64,000 nucleotides of DNA from positions 1-64,000 of the forward strand of contig CAZJWR010000014.1 of the NCBI GenBank assembly GCA_964549765.1, in the 5' to 3' direction. This document shows positions 18,598 through 27,179 of this stretch, piece by piece (position 1 is the first letter of the stretch; every line of letters begins with the position of its first letter). A program made the translations under genes and the position numbers. A model generated the notes under the pieces. It was not told where the DNA came from. It did no database searches and saw only the letters and a list, made by a program, of their open reading frames with translations. Origin of the DNA: CAZJWR01 sp964549765. GTDB lineage: Bacteria > Zixibacteria > MSB-5A5 > GN15 > JAAZOE01.

Positions 18598-19524
18598 TCA
18601 GTCCTTTTCGCCTTCTTCTATATTCGCCATATCGTCGCCTTCTTCGCTCTCCTTCTCCTCATCTTTCCCCTTGATGACAATTTCGTATTTGCCGGGAGGT
18701 ATCTTATCCTCCCGAATGAAACCCTCCTCGTCAAATTTCCCGGTTCTTTCCGTGCCGTCAGGCAGATACAAGGTATAGGTTTCGTCGCCAACCAGATTCA
18801 TTAATTGAATTTCAATCCAGTCCTTGAATTCCAGCAGGCCCGATTCCTGATCGCGGCCGAATTTCTGGCCGTCGATCTCGATCACGAAGAAATATTCCGG
18901 GGGATTATACGACTTGCCATATTTTTTCAGCTCTTCGTCGGTCGCGATCTCATCGGTATCTTCGTGATACTCGTATTCCCACTTAAGCTCGATCTTATCC
19001 TTCTCGATCTTTGCCGGGATCTCCACGATTTTGTCGTGAATGTTGTCGCGGTCATATTCGTAGATCGTGACCATCGCATCCGTACCGTTGTCGCATCCCG
19101 ACACATCCGCCGATAGGGTCAGCACGTCCTCTCGGCGCGCCTCTTTGGCGCTCCATTTCATATTGGTCACCGTTATCGCCGGAGCCGCCGGAATTCGGTT
19201 GGATTCGCCGGACAGCCCGTTTCCCGGAAGTTCCACTTTGAAAAACACCGCATCATCAAGATCGATATCTTCGGGGATATCGAATTCGCCGACGAATTTG
19301 TTATTTTTGATGACGTCGTTTATTTTGCCCAGTTTTTTGCCGTTTTCGCTCTTGCCCTCTATTTTAATCTTGGCCCCGTTGCCCACCAGCGCCGTCATGA
19401 CCTCGAATCCCGCCTTCCCGCCAGCGCGCGCTCGTCCCGTCCGCCATGCGGCATAGATCAATTGCGAATCGAGCTTGATTTCGTGCTCGGAATCGGTCGC
19501 CTTGTTGTATTCTAGATCAGCCAC
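18598..19524 (-). CDS. Ig-like/carboxypeptidase-regulatory-like adaptor of the T6SS cargo block
   Basis: 308 residues, acidic, no signal peptide. Two beta-sandwich units (about 40-100 and 116-218) precede a carboxypeptidase-regulatory-like domain at about 236-285 with YTLYLPDGTERTGKFDEEG and the IPPGKYEI turn. The second Ig-like unit plus the last domain is repeated in the PAAR protein at 24552-25607: both have KW/EW followed by a hydrophobic strand, a P.YFF/P.FYFMFE strand, then a Y.L.LP(D/N)G..R.G..D..G pattern. This suggests a shared docking module that ties cargo to the spike. It lies between the DUF1795 chaperone (2 bp gap) and the metallophosphoesterase (4 bp gap). Function is inferred from position and module sharing only. 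Confidence 0.65.
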   Translation of the reverse strand: MADLEYNKATDSEHEIKLDSQLIYAAWRTGRARAGGKAGFEVMTALVGNGAKIKIEGKSENGKKLGKINDVIKNNKFVGEFDIPEDIDLDDAVFFKVELPGNGLSGESNRIPAAPAITVTNMKWSAKEARREDVLTLSADVSGCDNGTDAMVTIYEYDRDNIHDKIVEIPAKIEKDKIELKWEYEYHEDTDEIATDEELKKYGKSYNPPEYFFVIEIDGQKFGRDQESGLLEFKDWIEIQLMNLVGDETYTLYLPDGTERTGKFDEEGFIREDKIPPGKYEIVIKGKDEEKESEEGDDMANIEEGEKD

Positions 19525-19526
19525 GG

Positions 19527-19964
19527 TTACTCTTCGTCGCTCTCGGCGCCGGGATTAAAAGATTCGATCATGTGGTCCACCTCGACGCCGATGGTCTTGA
19601 TCGTTTTTTTGGAAAAATTAGCCATAAACGTATATCCGACGCCGTCGATGATCATGTACACGACTTTGTTGAAATTGACCTGAGTGTCCACGGGAATCCA
19701 TTTGTAGACACATTCATAGACAGTCCTGCCGTCGGATAACGTCTTTTCTTCCTGTTTCAGGACTGTGGCGCCCTGAACCGATCCCAGCAGCGAGTCGAAA
19801 CGGTCACGGCCATAGTCAGCCACATCAGCCGCTTCCGGGTCCGGTTCGATGACCAATTGCAGATTGTGCTGTACCCCGCTGTCATCGGGTCCCTGGAAGA
19901 AGTATACCGTCCGGTCCGACCACCCGTCCGGGAGCACCAGTAGAAATCGATTATTCGTGTTCAT
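19527..19964 (-). CDS. DUF1795/DcrB-like (EagR-type) T6SS effector chaperone
   Basis: 145 residues, the normal length of DUF1795 proteins. It starts with FLLVLPDGWSDRTVYFF, has a QHNLQLVIEPDPEA strand, a helix with DRFDSLLGSV, and ends with YTFMANFSKKTIKTIGVEVDHMIESF, the DcrB/DUF1795 pattern. In other bacteria such proteins (EagR) bind the N-terminal segments of PAAR-type effectors and load them on VgrG. Here no prePAAR TM segment was recognised in the cargo proteins, so the client is unknown; the closest neighbours are the adaptor, metallophosphoesterase and metzincin genes. Confidence 0.75.
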   Translation of the reverse strand: MNTNNRFLLVLPDGWSDRTVYFFQGPDDSGVQHNLQLVIEPDPEAADVADYGRDRFDSLLGSVQGATVLKQEEKTLSDGRTVYECVYKWIPVDTQVNFNKVVYMIIDGVGYTFMANFSKKTIKTIGVEVDHMIESFNPGAESDEE

Positions 19965-20002
19965 AATGCGTATTATCCTGAACGATTTTCTGAATCCTCA
20001 TG

Positions 20003-21265
20003 TCAGTCTATCCTGGTCAATGTCTTCGCGGTGGCGACATAGATGCCGCCGCCCTTTCCCACGACCGCCGGGACCGAGATTCTTCGATCGAATTCAAGGC
20101 TGAAGACCGTCGCTCCGGCGCCGTTAACCAAATAGATGGCTTTCTCTGCGGCAACCAAGAGGGCGCCGTCGGCCAAAGCGGTAACATAACTCACCGTCTC
20201 ACCGTCGGTTTCGAATTTACGGAGGAGCTTTCCTGCGGTCAACATGATAACCGATCGACCGCTGCCCACAAGAACCAGTCCGTCGGGACCCAGTATCGGG
20301 GGTTGCACATCTGCAAGAGAATTCACCATGATATCGTCGGTCCACCGCCAGAGCTCCTTGCCCGACCCGTCCAAGACGATCAGCGCCGCCCGGCCGTCCT
20401 GTTTGCCCAGAAAGTAGAGATTCCCGTCAGTGTCGGAACTGGCCGCGACGGGCGATTCCAACGGATAGTCGAAATGAGCTAACTCCTCCTCCTCTTCGAT
20501 TCCCTCACCGGGATCGGCATTATAGACGACAACCTTCTCGGGCTGAAACACCACGAATCGGTTTGCGCGTGAGTCGTACAGCGGCAGGAGCCGCGGTTCA
20601 CCGCCGAAACCCGCGACCCATCCGTAATCGAGCGTCCCGTACTCTTTCTTGTAAAACGTGGTTTCCGGTCCGCCTTCCTCCGGCATCGGGCGGGATACGC
20701 ACATCGCCAGAAACCCGTCGGCCAGCGGCTCGATATACACCGGCGCTGCGGCCATGTAGGCGTCGAGGACATACATGGGTTCTTTCACGAGATCGCCGCC
20801 GAGGGTAATCGCGCTCAGTTCATTTATCTGCGTGTCCTGTCCCCGAAAATAGACTTTACCGTCAAAGATCGATACCGGCGACCCCGGGCGCTTTACCTTC
20901 GTCCACAGCCGCTTCCCGGCCGCGTCAAAGCCGCTCACGTTTGTCCTTGAATACGCGATCAGGTATCCCTCGGCGGTCAATAGCGCTTCGGGCGCAAAGT
21001 CGATTGTATCATTTTCCTGCAGCGGCACCTGCCAGACGACCTCGCCCGCGCCCGATGCGGCGATATCAACGAACGATGATCGTCGGGCGTCGGCGTATTT
21101 TCTCACGTAGGAGTTCGACATAGCTCCGACCGATTCCTTTCTTGACTGCTGCTCGCCGGAGGTGTCCTGTCCCGAACAGCAGACGGTATTGACCACCGCG
21201 CAGATCATCACGATGGGGATGATGATTCCACGGGCAAGCATCGGCGCCCTCCGTGCGGTAATCAT
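20003..21265 (-). CDS. Exported PQQ-like beta-propeller protein
   Basis: About 420 residues from the ATG at 21265, which has CAGGAGG at good spacing; an upstream in-frame start would lie inside the previous gene. The N-terminus is a signal peptide (positive MITARRAPMLARG, hydrophobic core) ending in VNTVCCSG, possibly a lipoprotein cleavage site although the lipobox is poor. The rest contains repeated propeller blades (GSGKELWRWTDD, GAAGKRLW-type strands, DGLVLVGSG). It begins 2 bp after the metzincin gene and is therefore co-translated with it. A periplasmic partner or immunity protein for that enzyme is the simplest reading of the position; this is inference. Confidence 0.7.
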   Translation of the reverse strand: MITARRAPMLARGIIIPIVMICAVVNTVCCSGQDTSGEQQSRKESVGAMSNSYVRKYADARRSSFVDIAASGAGEVVWQVPLQENDTIDFAPEALLTAEGYLIAYSRTNVSGFDAAGKRLWTKVKRPGSPVSIFDGKVYFRGQDTQINELSAITLGGDLVKEPMYVLDAYMAAAPVYIEPLADGFLAMCVSRPMPEEGGPETTFYKKEYGTLDYGWVAGFGGEPRLLPLYDSRANRFVVFQPEKVVVYNADPGEGIEEEEELAHFDYPLESPVAASSDTDGNLYFLGKQDGRAALIVLDGSGKELWRWTDDIMVNSLADVQPPILGPDGLVLVGSGRSVIMLTAGKLLRKFETDGETVSYVTALADGALLVAAEKAIYLVNGAGATVFSLEFDRRISVPAVVGKGGGIYVATAKTLTRID

Positions 21266-21267
21266 GG

Positions 21268-24200
21268 TTATCGCCTCCTGACACTGAAATTGCCGTTGGC
21301 GACGGCCGCGCCGCCGATCCACTCGGCGATGCGGGCAAAATCGTTTTCGACGAAATCACCGGCGTTCGTCTTACCGTAGATGTATTTGAGGACCCGGCTA
21401 TGGTCGACATTGTTGCCGACATCGATTTCATTCTCATCAGTCTCAAAATCGGTGTTGTTGCTATAGGTCACCTCGATCGTAAAGTGCTCCGTCTCGCCGT
21501 CCGGAGCGCTGTCAAGACAGAAAAAGGGCTGGAATATCAGCATGGTCTTATGGAACGTGTTGCCGGCATCGGCGCAATGCAGGTAGTAGCGGTCGAGGTT
21601 ATCGATGGGCAGGAGAAGATGCTGCACCATCCAGTTTTGACGTCGCTGTTTGTTCCAGCGCCGGCCGCCCAGCCAATTCCAGAGTCCGGAGCGAAATTTC
21701 ATACACAATTTGGTACGCACCACCAATATGGCCTTGAATTCATGTATAGGGTCCAGCGTATACGTCGTTTCCCCTCCGGTTTTGTACAACAGAAGATCCG
21801 CTTTACCGGCTCGCCCGGTCCTGATGACATAGTTATTGGCCCGAAACGACGGCCGGCAGGTGTCGCGATAGCGGGCGTCCCGTAAATCCAGTTCAATCGT
21901 ACGCGCGCCGGCCGGGGCATTGAACGTGTACGTGAGTTTGAACTTGGTTCCTTCGAGAAGTTCGTCGAGATCTTCGTCCGACTGATCGTTTACCCAGTTG
22001 ACAAAATGCCAGAAATTACGCATGCGCGGGCTGCGGTTATGATACATCCGAGCCAGTAGGTCTTTGGCGTAGGGTCCGCCTGGCGCCGTGTACGGCTGAT
22101 TAAACCCCGGCAGCCCGAAATAGGTATCCGATCCGTCTTTGAGCGAGTACATATAATCGTCGAAACAGCCGGTGGCGTGCCCGTATTCGTGATTGGCGGT
22201 GAATGGATCGTACCTGCTGCCGTCGACGTCCTGCTTGGCGTCACCGTCGATCGGTTCGATCGTGCTGTAATAGCCGTGAATCGGCTGGTACGCTCGCTGT
22301 TCGAATTTGGCCGTGGTCGGCAGCATCCAGGCGCCGCTTTCCTGAGTGATGTCCACCAGCGCCCGATGTTCGCCGCCCCTCCCGTCGAGCTTCGCTTCGA
22401 GAAAATAGAACGGCCTGATGAGAATATCTTTCGGTCCCGCGGCTTTTTCCAGCAAATATGGGCGGTTCGACCGTTCCATCGAGCGGGTCATGCTCTGCCG
22501 CTCGAAATGGTCGCGCCAGTCGGCGTCGGTCGGCGGTTTGGTGGGATGCGCCCGAAACCGGCAATGCCAGTAGACGATCAGGTACGACAGCGGTTTGTTG
22601 TTGAGGATACCGCAGCGGTCGAGGTAATGCAGCTCATAATTACCGCAATTATCCTGGACGTAATCATAGGGCGGGTTCCCGGTCGCAAAAGTAACATGGA
22701 CGTGCTCGAATACGTGATTACTTTCGTCGTTCAGCACCGCCGCCCGCGCCCCGATCACATGCCCGTTGTCGTAGCTGAAGCCGTCAACGTGCTCGCTGCG
22801 CTTGTCCCAGATGCTGTAGAATTCCCCGGCAAACACCACCAGGCGGGCGATCTTCGGTTCCATAAATTCGATTATCAGGTTGTTGTCGAATTCGATGTCG
22901 CTGAAATACGGATGCGTATCCCGTGGATCAAAGATTTTCAGTTTAAACTCGTCATCGGGATCGAGATACAGCAGCGTCAGGCGCGAATCGGCGCTCAGGT
23001 CGAGAGCGCCTCCGGAGTCGTCCTTATCGCGTATCGACTGTTCCCCGTCGCCGTCGATTAAAACGATGTCGTCAAGCGAAAACACCAACGGCTGATCCAT
23101 CGCCGTCATCTGATCCCCGTACGGCTTGATATGGCGGTTGCGCATGGCGTCTTCGAAACGCCGCCCGGCCACCGTATTGGGAGTATTATGCACCCAGTAG
23201 TTCCTCGACGACCACCGTGGAGGAAGATCATAATATTTGACGCGATCGGACCAGGCCATTTCGTTCACCGCGGCCGGTGACGCTTCCCTGATTTCGGGGG
23301 TGGCGCCGTCGCTATCGGTATAAATCCATCTTCGCCTGTCCGTCTCGAACTCGAAATACAGGCCCTCCCGGTCGGGATTACCCTGCACGCGGACGATGTA
23401 CGTGCCGCCTTGATAACTGGTTGTCGCGCGGACCTCACGGGTGCGGCCACCCGCGATCTCGAAGGCCCCGATGGCCAGCCCCGCCGGGACGTCTTCGTAT
23501 GACTGTTTGATTCGGTCGTAATAGATGAAGTTCAAATGATACGCCACCGCCGTGAGATCGGTCGGATCGAGGTAGACCGGTTGGATGTGATGGCGGTTGC
23601 GCAGCGGACATTCCTCGGTGGTATGCACCGTGCTGACGCGATCAGGGCAATCCATCACGGGTTCCTCATTCTCCGCGAACAGAAATACCTCCACCCGCCG
23701 GTTGGTCTGGGAACGATAATTATCCTGTTCGGCCTGATCGATCGGGAATGATTCCCCGCACCCCACACACTTCTTGGTATCGTCGACATAGACAAGATTA
23801 TCGATCATCGTTTCCAGCCCGGCCTGCGATACCCCGAGCACCCGGCACATCTCCCCCTGGTACAACGCAAACACCTTTTCCCACGCCGCCTGCGGCCATC
23901 GTTTATTGCCGTCACTGACGACCTGCTGGAATACCGCTGGGGGAAGGCCGTTGGCCGTGAAGAAATTGTCCGTGGCCCGACGGGTGTTGTCACCCCATAT
24001 GTTATCGAGTTTGCCGGGGTTGCAGTTCCAGTCGCGATGGCGGGTAACGAAATATTTCATGATTTGCTGGTAGTCTTCGATCTTATGCCTGTGATAGCAT
24101 AAGTCCGCCCAGGCCGCGGAATCCGTCGACAATAAATATTGCGCGTTCTGCGAACGCATGAGGGAAAGTTCGAAGTTATAATCGGCCCGGCCCGATGTAT

Positions 24201-24531
24201 CGGTGTGGCCGGCGAAAACCATTTCCTGATGGGGGTTGATCTCGAACTCCCTGAGGATCAAAGCCAGGACCTCGAAGCCGGTCACGACCCGCTGCTGTTC
24301 GCGCGCGGCCGCTTCATCCGCGCTATCGTCGGCGGCCCCATCCTCCGACGACAATCCGGCCGGCCCGGTCGGCATCATGACGCAGCTGTTGTGATGAAAC
24401 AGCACGTCTTCCATCTCGACGATTGCCGCCCGGACACGCCGCAGGCGTATGTTCGATCTCCGTCCGGTCACCAGGCCCAGGCGGCGCAATACGTTCCTGA
24501 TGGGGCTGTCAATATCTACATCGTGGCACAT
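21268..24531 (-). CDS. OmpA-domain/metzincin metalloprotease fusion, probable T6SS effector
   Basis: 1087 residues and no signal peptide. Residues about 84-290 form an OmpA-like peptidoglycan-binding domain with an insert: GHTDTSGRADYNFELSLMRS and, later, SQTNRRVEVFLF. A long beta-rich middle follows. At 781-791 the sequence HEYGHATGCFD fits the metzincin zinc site HExxHxxGxxD exactly, with a downstream Met-rich stretch (LLARMY, SPRMRNF) that could supply the Met-turn. A cysteine-rich patch KKCVGCGE lies within the OmpA insert. It sits between the PAAR gene (20 bp) and the exported propeller (2 bp). A protein that binds cell wall yet lacks an export signal and is coded beside PAAR is best explained as T6SS cargo attacking envelope proteins; activity is unproven. 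Confidence 0.75.
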   Translation of the reverse strand: MCHDVDIDSPIRNVLRRLGLVTGRRSNIRLRRVRAAIVEMEDVLFHHNSCVMMPTGPAGLSSEDGAADDSADEAAAREQQRVVTGFEVLALILREFEINPHQEMVFAGHTDTSGRADYNFELSLMRSQNAQYLLSTDSAAWADLCYHRHKIEDYQQIMKYFVTRHRDWNCNPGKLDNIWGDNTRRATDNFFTANGLPPAVFQQVVSDGNKRWPQAAWEKVFALYQGEMCRVLGVSQAGLETMIDNLVYVDDTKKCVGCGESFPIDQAEQDNYRSQTNRRVEVFLFAENEEPVMDCPDRVSTVHTTEECPLRNRHHIQPVYLDPTDLTAVAYHLNFIYYDRIKQSYEDVPAGLAIGAFEIAGGRTREVRATTSYQGGTYIVRVQGNPDREGLYFEFETDRRRWIYTDSDGATPEIREASPAAVNEMAWSDRVKYYDLPPRWSSRNYWVHNTPNTVAGRRFEDAMRNRHIKPYGDQMTAMDQPLVFSLDDIVLIDGDGEQSIRDKDDSGGALDLSADSRLTLLYLDPDDEFKLKIFDPRDTHPYFSDIEFDNNLIIEFMEPKIARLVVFAGEFYSIWDKRSEHVDGFSYDNGHVIGARAAVLNDESNHVFEHVHVTFATGNPPYDYVQDNCGNYELHYLDRCGILNNKPLSYLIVYWHCRFRAHPTKPPTDADWRDHFERQSMTRSMERSNRPYLLEKAAGPKDILIRPFYFLEAKLDGRGGEHRALVDITQESGAWMLPTTAKFEQRAYQPIHGYYSTIEPIDGDAKQDVDGSRYDPFTANHEYGHATGCFDDYMYSLKDGSDTYFGLPGFNQPYTAPGGPYAKDLLARMYHNRSPRMRNFWHFVNWVNDQSDEDLDELLEGTKFKLTYTFNAPAGARTIELDLRDARYRDTCRPSFRANNYVIRTGRAGKADLLLYKTGGETTYTLDPIHEFKAILVVRTKLCMKFRSGLWNWLGGRRWNKQRRQNWMVQHLLLPIDNLDRYYLHCADAGNTFHKTMLIFQPFFCLDSAPDGETEHFTIEVTYSNNTDFETDENEIDVGNNVDHSRVLKYIYGKTNAGDFVENDFARIAEWIGGAAVANGNFSVRRR

Positions 24532-24551
24532 GTGTTCGTCGTCGCGTCAGA

Positions 24552-25607
24552 TCATTCCTTAACATCCACGGCTATTCTAACCCGACCGGGGGGAACGTCC
24601 GTGAGCTTTATTTTTCCGTCACCGTCCAGCGTTCCCTCCCGGACCCGCCCATTCGGCAGGATGAGATGATAGGTTTTGTTTTTGAGGGCGTTTCCATTTT
24701 CGTCGACGACACACACCTCCATCTCGTCGACGATATCCAGGAAAGGCGAGCGAGCCGTCATACCCGCCGTTTCAAACATAAAGTAAAAGGCCGGCGCGGA
24801 AAATCGGCCGATCTGTTCTTTATCTGTCTGAATCTTGAGGAGATCGTCGTTCACATCGAGCTGCCATTCTTCCTCGGCCTTGTTTCCCGATATGCTGGAT
24901 TCGATCGATGTCAACTCCCGGTCGGCGTAATTGGCATCCCGGATGTGGATATGGAAGACAGCCTTGGAACCGTCGTCGACCCCGGCCGTCTCCGCTTTCA
25001 TCGATACCTTTTCACCGGCCTTGGCTTGAGCCTTCGACCATTCGGCTTTGGTGATAGCCCGCAGGGAGACTTCGCAATCCCCCTCTTTGATTCCCGATTT
25101 CTTTATTCGGCCGGTGAGAGGCGCTTGGGCGACAGCACCGTCAGGGGTTTTGACCGTATATTGCAGACCGGTGATCGGTTTGCCGCCTTTGTCGACGATT
25201 TTGACATCGAGATAGTGATTCTCTTCGACATCGGATTCTTTCGTTTTTACTTCGGCTTTGGCTTTCTTGCCCGAAGCGGCGCCCCCGCCGCCTCCGCCGC
25301 CGCCGTCGCCGATCAGCACGGTCATGCAACCCAGGATAATTGTCGCAGGCGGTCCCTGACAAATGGCGGTATCGCCCAATCGTGCTGAGGGCTTGCCGCC
25401 GATTAATACCGTCGCCCCAGTGGCGATAATTGGCCCGCCGACATGAGGATTGGCTGCGGGCGTCGGATTGACCATAGGGCATGTATGCTGATCACTCATC
25501 ACCGCCGCGGGCTGGCCGCCGATCAGCACCGTCGGCACTCCCGGCCCGGTGATAACACCGCCATGAGCGGTCGAGTCGCCTACGCGCGCAGCCGGTTTAC
25601 CTGCCAT
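24552..25607 (-). CDS. PAAR spike-tip protein with C-terminal docking domains
   Basis: 351 residues from the ATG at 25607 (GAGGG eight bases upstream; a longer frame to 25703 has no initiation support). Residues 1-100 are a PAAR domain with repeated VLIGG.P and ARVGD/ARLGD steps and HGG, H and C ligands for the tip metal. A glycine run at 102-110 links to a carboxypeptidase-regulatory-like domain (about 131-183), an Ig-like domain (187-282) and a second regulatory-like domain (294-350, YHLILPNGRVREGTLDGDG). PAAR sharpens the VgrG spike and carries cargo. The last two domains match the adaptor at 18598-19524. It lies 20 bp before the metzincin gene. Confidence 0.88.
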   Translation of the reverse strand: MAGKPAARVGDSTAHGGVITGPGVPTVLIGGQPAAVMSDQHTCPMVNPTPAANPHVGGPIIATGATVLIGGKPSARLGDTAICQGPPATIILGCMTVLIGDGGGGGGGGAASGKKAKAEVKTKESDVEENHYLDVKIVDKGGKPITGLQYTVKTPDGAVAQAPLTGRIKKSGIKEGDCEVSLRAITKAEWSKAQAKAGEKVSMKAETAGVDDGSKAVFHIHIRDANYADRELTSIESSISGNKAEEEWQLDVNDDLLKIQTDKEQIGRFSAPAFYFMFETAGMTARSPFLDIVDEMEVCVVDENGNALKNKTYHLILPNGRVREGTLDGDGKIKLTDVPPGRVRIAVDVKE

Positions 25608-25927
25608 GATACGACCCTCATCGATTGATTGACAAACCTGATACGTAATTAAATGCAGCTCGTTGACCAAGTCAACAACTTGTTGCCCCGCGACAGGCCG
25701 CATTTCTCTACGCGGATGCCGCCGACAATATGCTTATATCATTCCGAGGATGGTAATGCCGGGAATGTAATCGCTTATTGTGCGCCGGATCGATGATCGT
25801 GCAAAGAATTTGCATGCCGACCAGTCTTTGGCGGCCGCGCAACCACTGCGGCTAATCGAGGACCTCGTGCCGACCCCATTCGCCAAGGACGTATAGTCTA
25901 TTCATCATGGCATATTTCCCAATCCCG
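25608..25927 (-). other. Intergenic region upstream of the PAAR gene
   Basis: 320 bp without a convincing gene. Near the PAAR start it carries the palindrome described at 25662-25676 overlapping a TTGACT -35-like hexamer. A 38-codon plus-strand frame at 25780-25896 lacks a ribosome site and is not called. Confidence 0.5.
25662..25676 (-). promoter_or_regulatory. Palindrome GTTGAC-N3-GTCAAC, possible operator
   Basis: A perfect 6-bp inverted repeat with a 3-nt centre, about 55 bp upstream of the PAAR start. On the minus strand it contains TTGACT, with TTAATT 17 bp downstream as a weak -10. A repressor or activator bound here would control the PAAR-metzincin block. Only one copy was noticed. 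Confidence 0.35.
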
Positions 25928-26461
25928 CTAAAAGAACAGGCTTACGCCGCAAAATACCGAATGCAGGGTGAAATCAATGTCATGAGTATAGGTGCGACCA
26001 TAATACCAATCATCGTATGTTTCCTGCCCGTGAAACTTCTGTAAGCGATATTCGACGCGAAGTGCCGCCTTGTGCATGAACAGAAATTTCCATCCGAGGC
26101 CGGCGTTTAATACCGACAGATTCACATCATCGAAGTCATTACCGGCGACGACATTCCCGATCGGGGCGCTGTCGGTGAAACCGTACCCGAAAAGAACGAA
26201 CGGCAGCAGCCGGTCGCCGACCGGGAAATTGTAAGATCCCTTGAGCGAGGCAATATACCCGACCAAGGTGCTGTAACACCCCTCGCCAACCGTCACGATA
26301 CCCTCGGCCTCGATCTCAGCATCACGGGTGACAAAAGCGCCGATTCTCAAAGGGATATTCATCAGCAACGAAGTTCCGCCTTTGTCCACAAAGGCTTGCG
26401 CCCAACCGGCGATGGAGAATTCGACATGTCTTATGCGTTGCGTCGCATCGGCGGCGGCCAC
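25928..26461 (-). CDS. Outer-membrane beta-barrel-type protein with a damaged start
   Basis: 177 residues from a GTG at 26461. Alternating hydrophobic strands (LLPFVLFGYGF, LNAGLGWKFLFM, AALRVEYRLQ) and the terminal VFCGVSLFF, ending in an aromatic residue, are typical of an outer-membrane beta barrel. Upstream of the GTG the same frame reads AAGLLAVTVLASV, a signal peptide, but no start codon precedes it before a stop at about 26510; an ATG at about 26538 is in another frame. The export signal is therefore cut off unless a frameshift or odd start is used. It lies in the T6SS cargo block between the PAAR gene and another envelope-type protein. Confidence 0.5.
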   Translation of the reverse strand: MAAADATQRIRHVEFSIAGWAQAFVDKGGTSLLMNIPLRIGAFVTRDAEIEAEGIVTVGEGCYSTLVGYIASLKGSYNFPVGDRLLPFVLFGYGFTDSAPIGNVVAGNDFDDVNLSVLNAGLGWKFLFMHKAALRVEYRLQKFHGQETYDDWYYGRTYTHDIDFTLHSVFCGVSLFF

Positions 26462-26560
26462 GCTCGCCAGAACCGTTACGGCAAGCAGGCCTGCGGCATT
26501 ACGTTTCTCTTACACCTGACCAACCCCGCTTTCATCAGGTGGCTGCCGGGCAAACAGCAA

Positions 26561-27121
26561 TCATCGTTTGTGCATATTAAACTTCTGCCCCCAGATCATC
26601 GCGGCGATGACCGGGCCCGCGATACCGACGACAAGACCGGGGTAGGAACAGAATCTCGCTCCGCCAAACCATGAGAATCTGTTTCCCGGGGCACTTCCCG
26701 AACCATTGACGTCGAGACGCAACGAGAGAGCGATCATATCCGCCGTATCAATTGTCACGCAACCGGAAACTGCGGGGCCGGACGCGTTGCCGCCGGTCAA
26801 TATCACACCCGGTGATAAGTCAAGGCTTAATGACCGCGTTAGCCAGCGGCAATATCGGAATCGTGCGCCGAACCGCGTGTTATCCAGATAATCGTCATAA
26901 TCGAGGAATACCGATCCTCCCAAGGCGACTCGCGGGCTGGTGTTTTGCATTAGCCCCAGTTCCCAGGTATACAAAAGCTTTTCATATAGCTTGCGGTTTT
27001 TCCATCGATTGGTATTATGATCGTTCAGCCGATATGAAGCTGTCGTTTCCGTAATCCAGAAGGGACGGTATTCCGGCAGCGGTTTTTCCCTAAAAGCAAT
27101 GCTGCGCGGCCGCGTATTCAC
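26561..27121 (-). CDS. Outer-membrane-type protein, signal peptide out of frame
   Basis: 186 residues from a GTG at 27121. It has ITETTASYRLN, barrel-like strands (ALGGSVFLDYDDYLDN, FGARFRYCRWL, SLSLDLSPGVILTGG) and a hydrophobic tail. The proper start appears to be the ATG at 27179, with GGAG upstream and a signal peptide, but that frame stops at 27090. Removing one base from the run of five G at about 27121-27125 would join the two frames. So either the gene is a recent pseudogene or the sequence has an indel error. It follows the lipase gene and may be linked to it, for example as an envelope immunity protein (inference). Confidence 0.5.
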   Translation of the reverse strand: MNTRPRSIAFREKPLPEYRPFWITETTASYRLNDHNTNRWKNRKLYEKLLYTWELGLMQNTSPRVALGGSVFLDYDDYLDNTRFGARFRYCRWLTRSLSLDLSPGVILTGGNASGPAVSGCVTIDTADMIALSLRLDVNGSGSAPGNRFSWFGGARFCSYPGLVVGIAGPVIAAMIWGQKFNMHKR

Positions 27122-27179
27122 CCCCGTATATGATCACCATGCCCAGCAGGAGCGCCAATCTCATGCCGTGGAGGTTCAT
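27090..27179 (-). other. Out-of-frame signal-peptide leader of the preceding protein
   Basis: A 29-codon frame beginning MNLHGMRLALLLGMVIIYGG with GGAG nine bases before the ATG. It has a positive start, a hydrophobic core and an EYAAAQ cleavage-like end, then stops at a TAG inside the next frame. This is the missing export signal of the protein at 26561-27121. Confidence 0.6.

Noticed and set aside
22177..23061. Plus-strand open frame of 294 codons inside the metzincin gene
   Set aside because: No start context or domain; the minus-strand protein is continuous across it.
119..25607. Contractile phage tail, R-type pyocin or extracellular injection system instead of T6SS
   Set aside because: TssK, the TssF/G pair, ClpV-type ATPase and TssL/TssM-like membrane proteins are present, and no tail-fibre, holin or tape-measure gene is seen.
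25780..25896. 38-codon plus-strand frame from a GTG (ends LRLIEDLVPTPFAKDV)
   Set aside because: No ribosome site, no neighbour context and no recognisable similarity; chance frame in an intergenic region.
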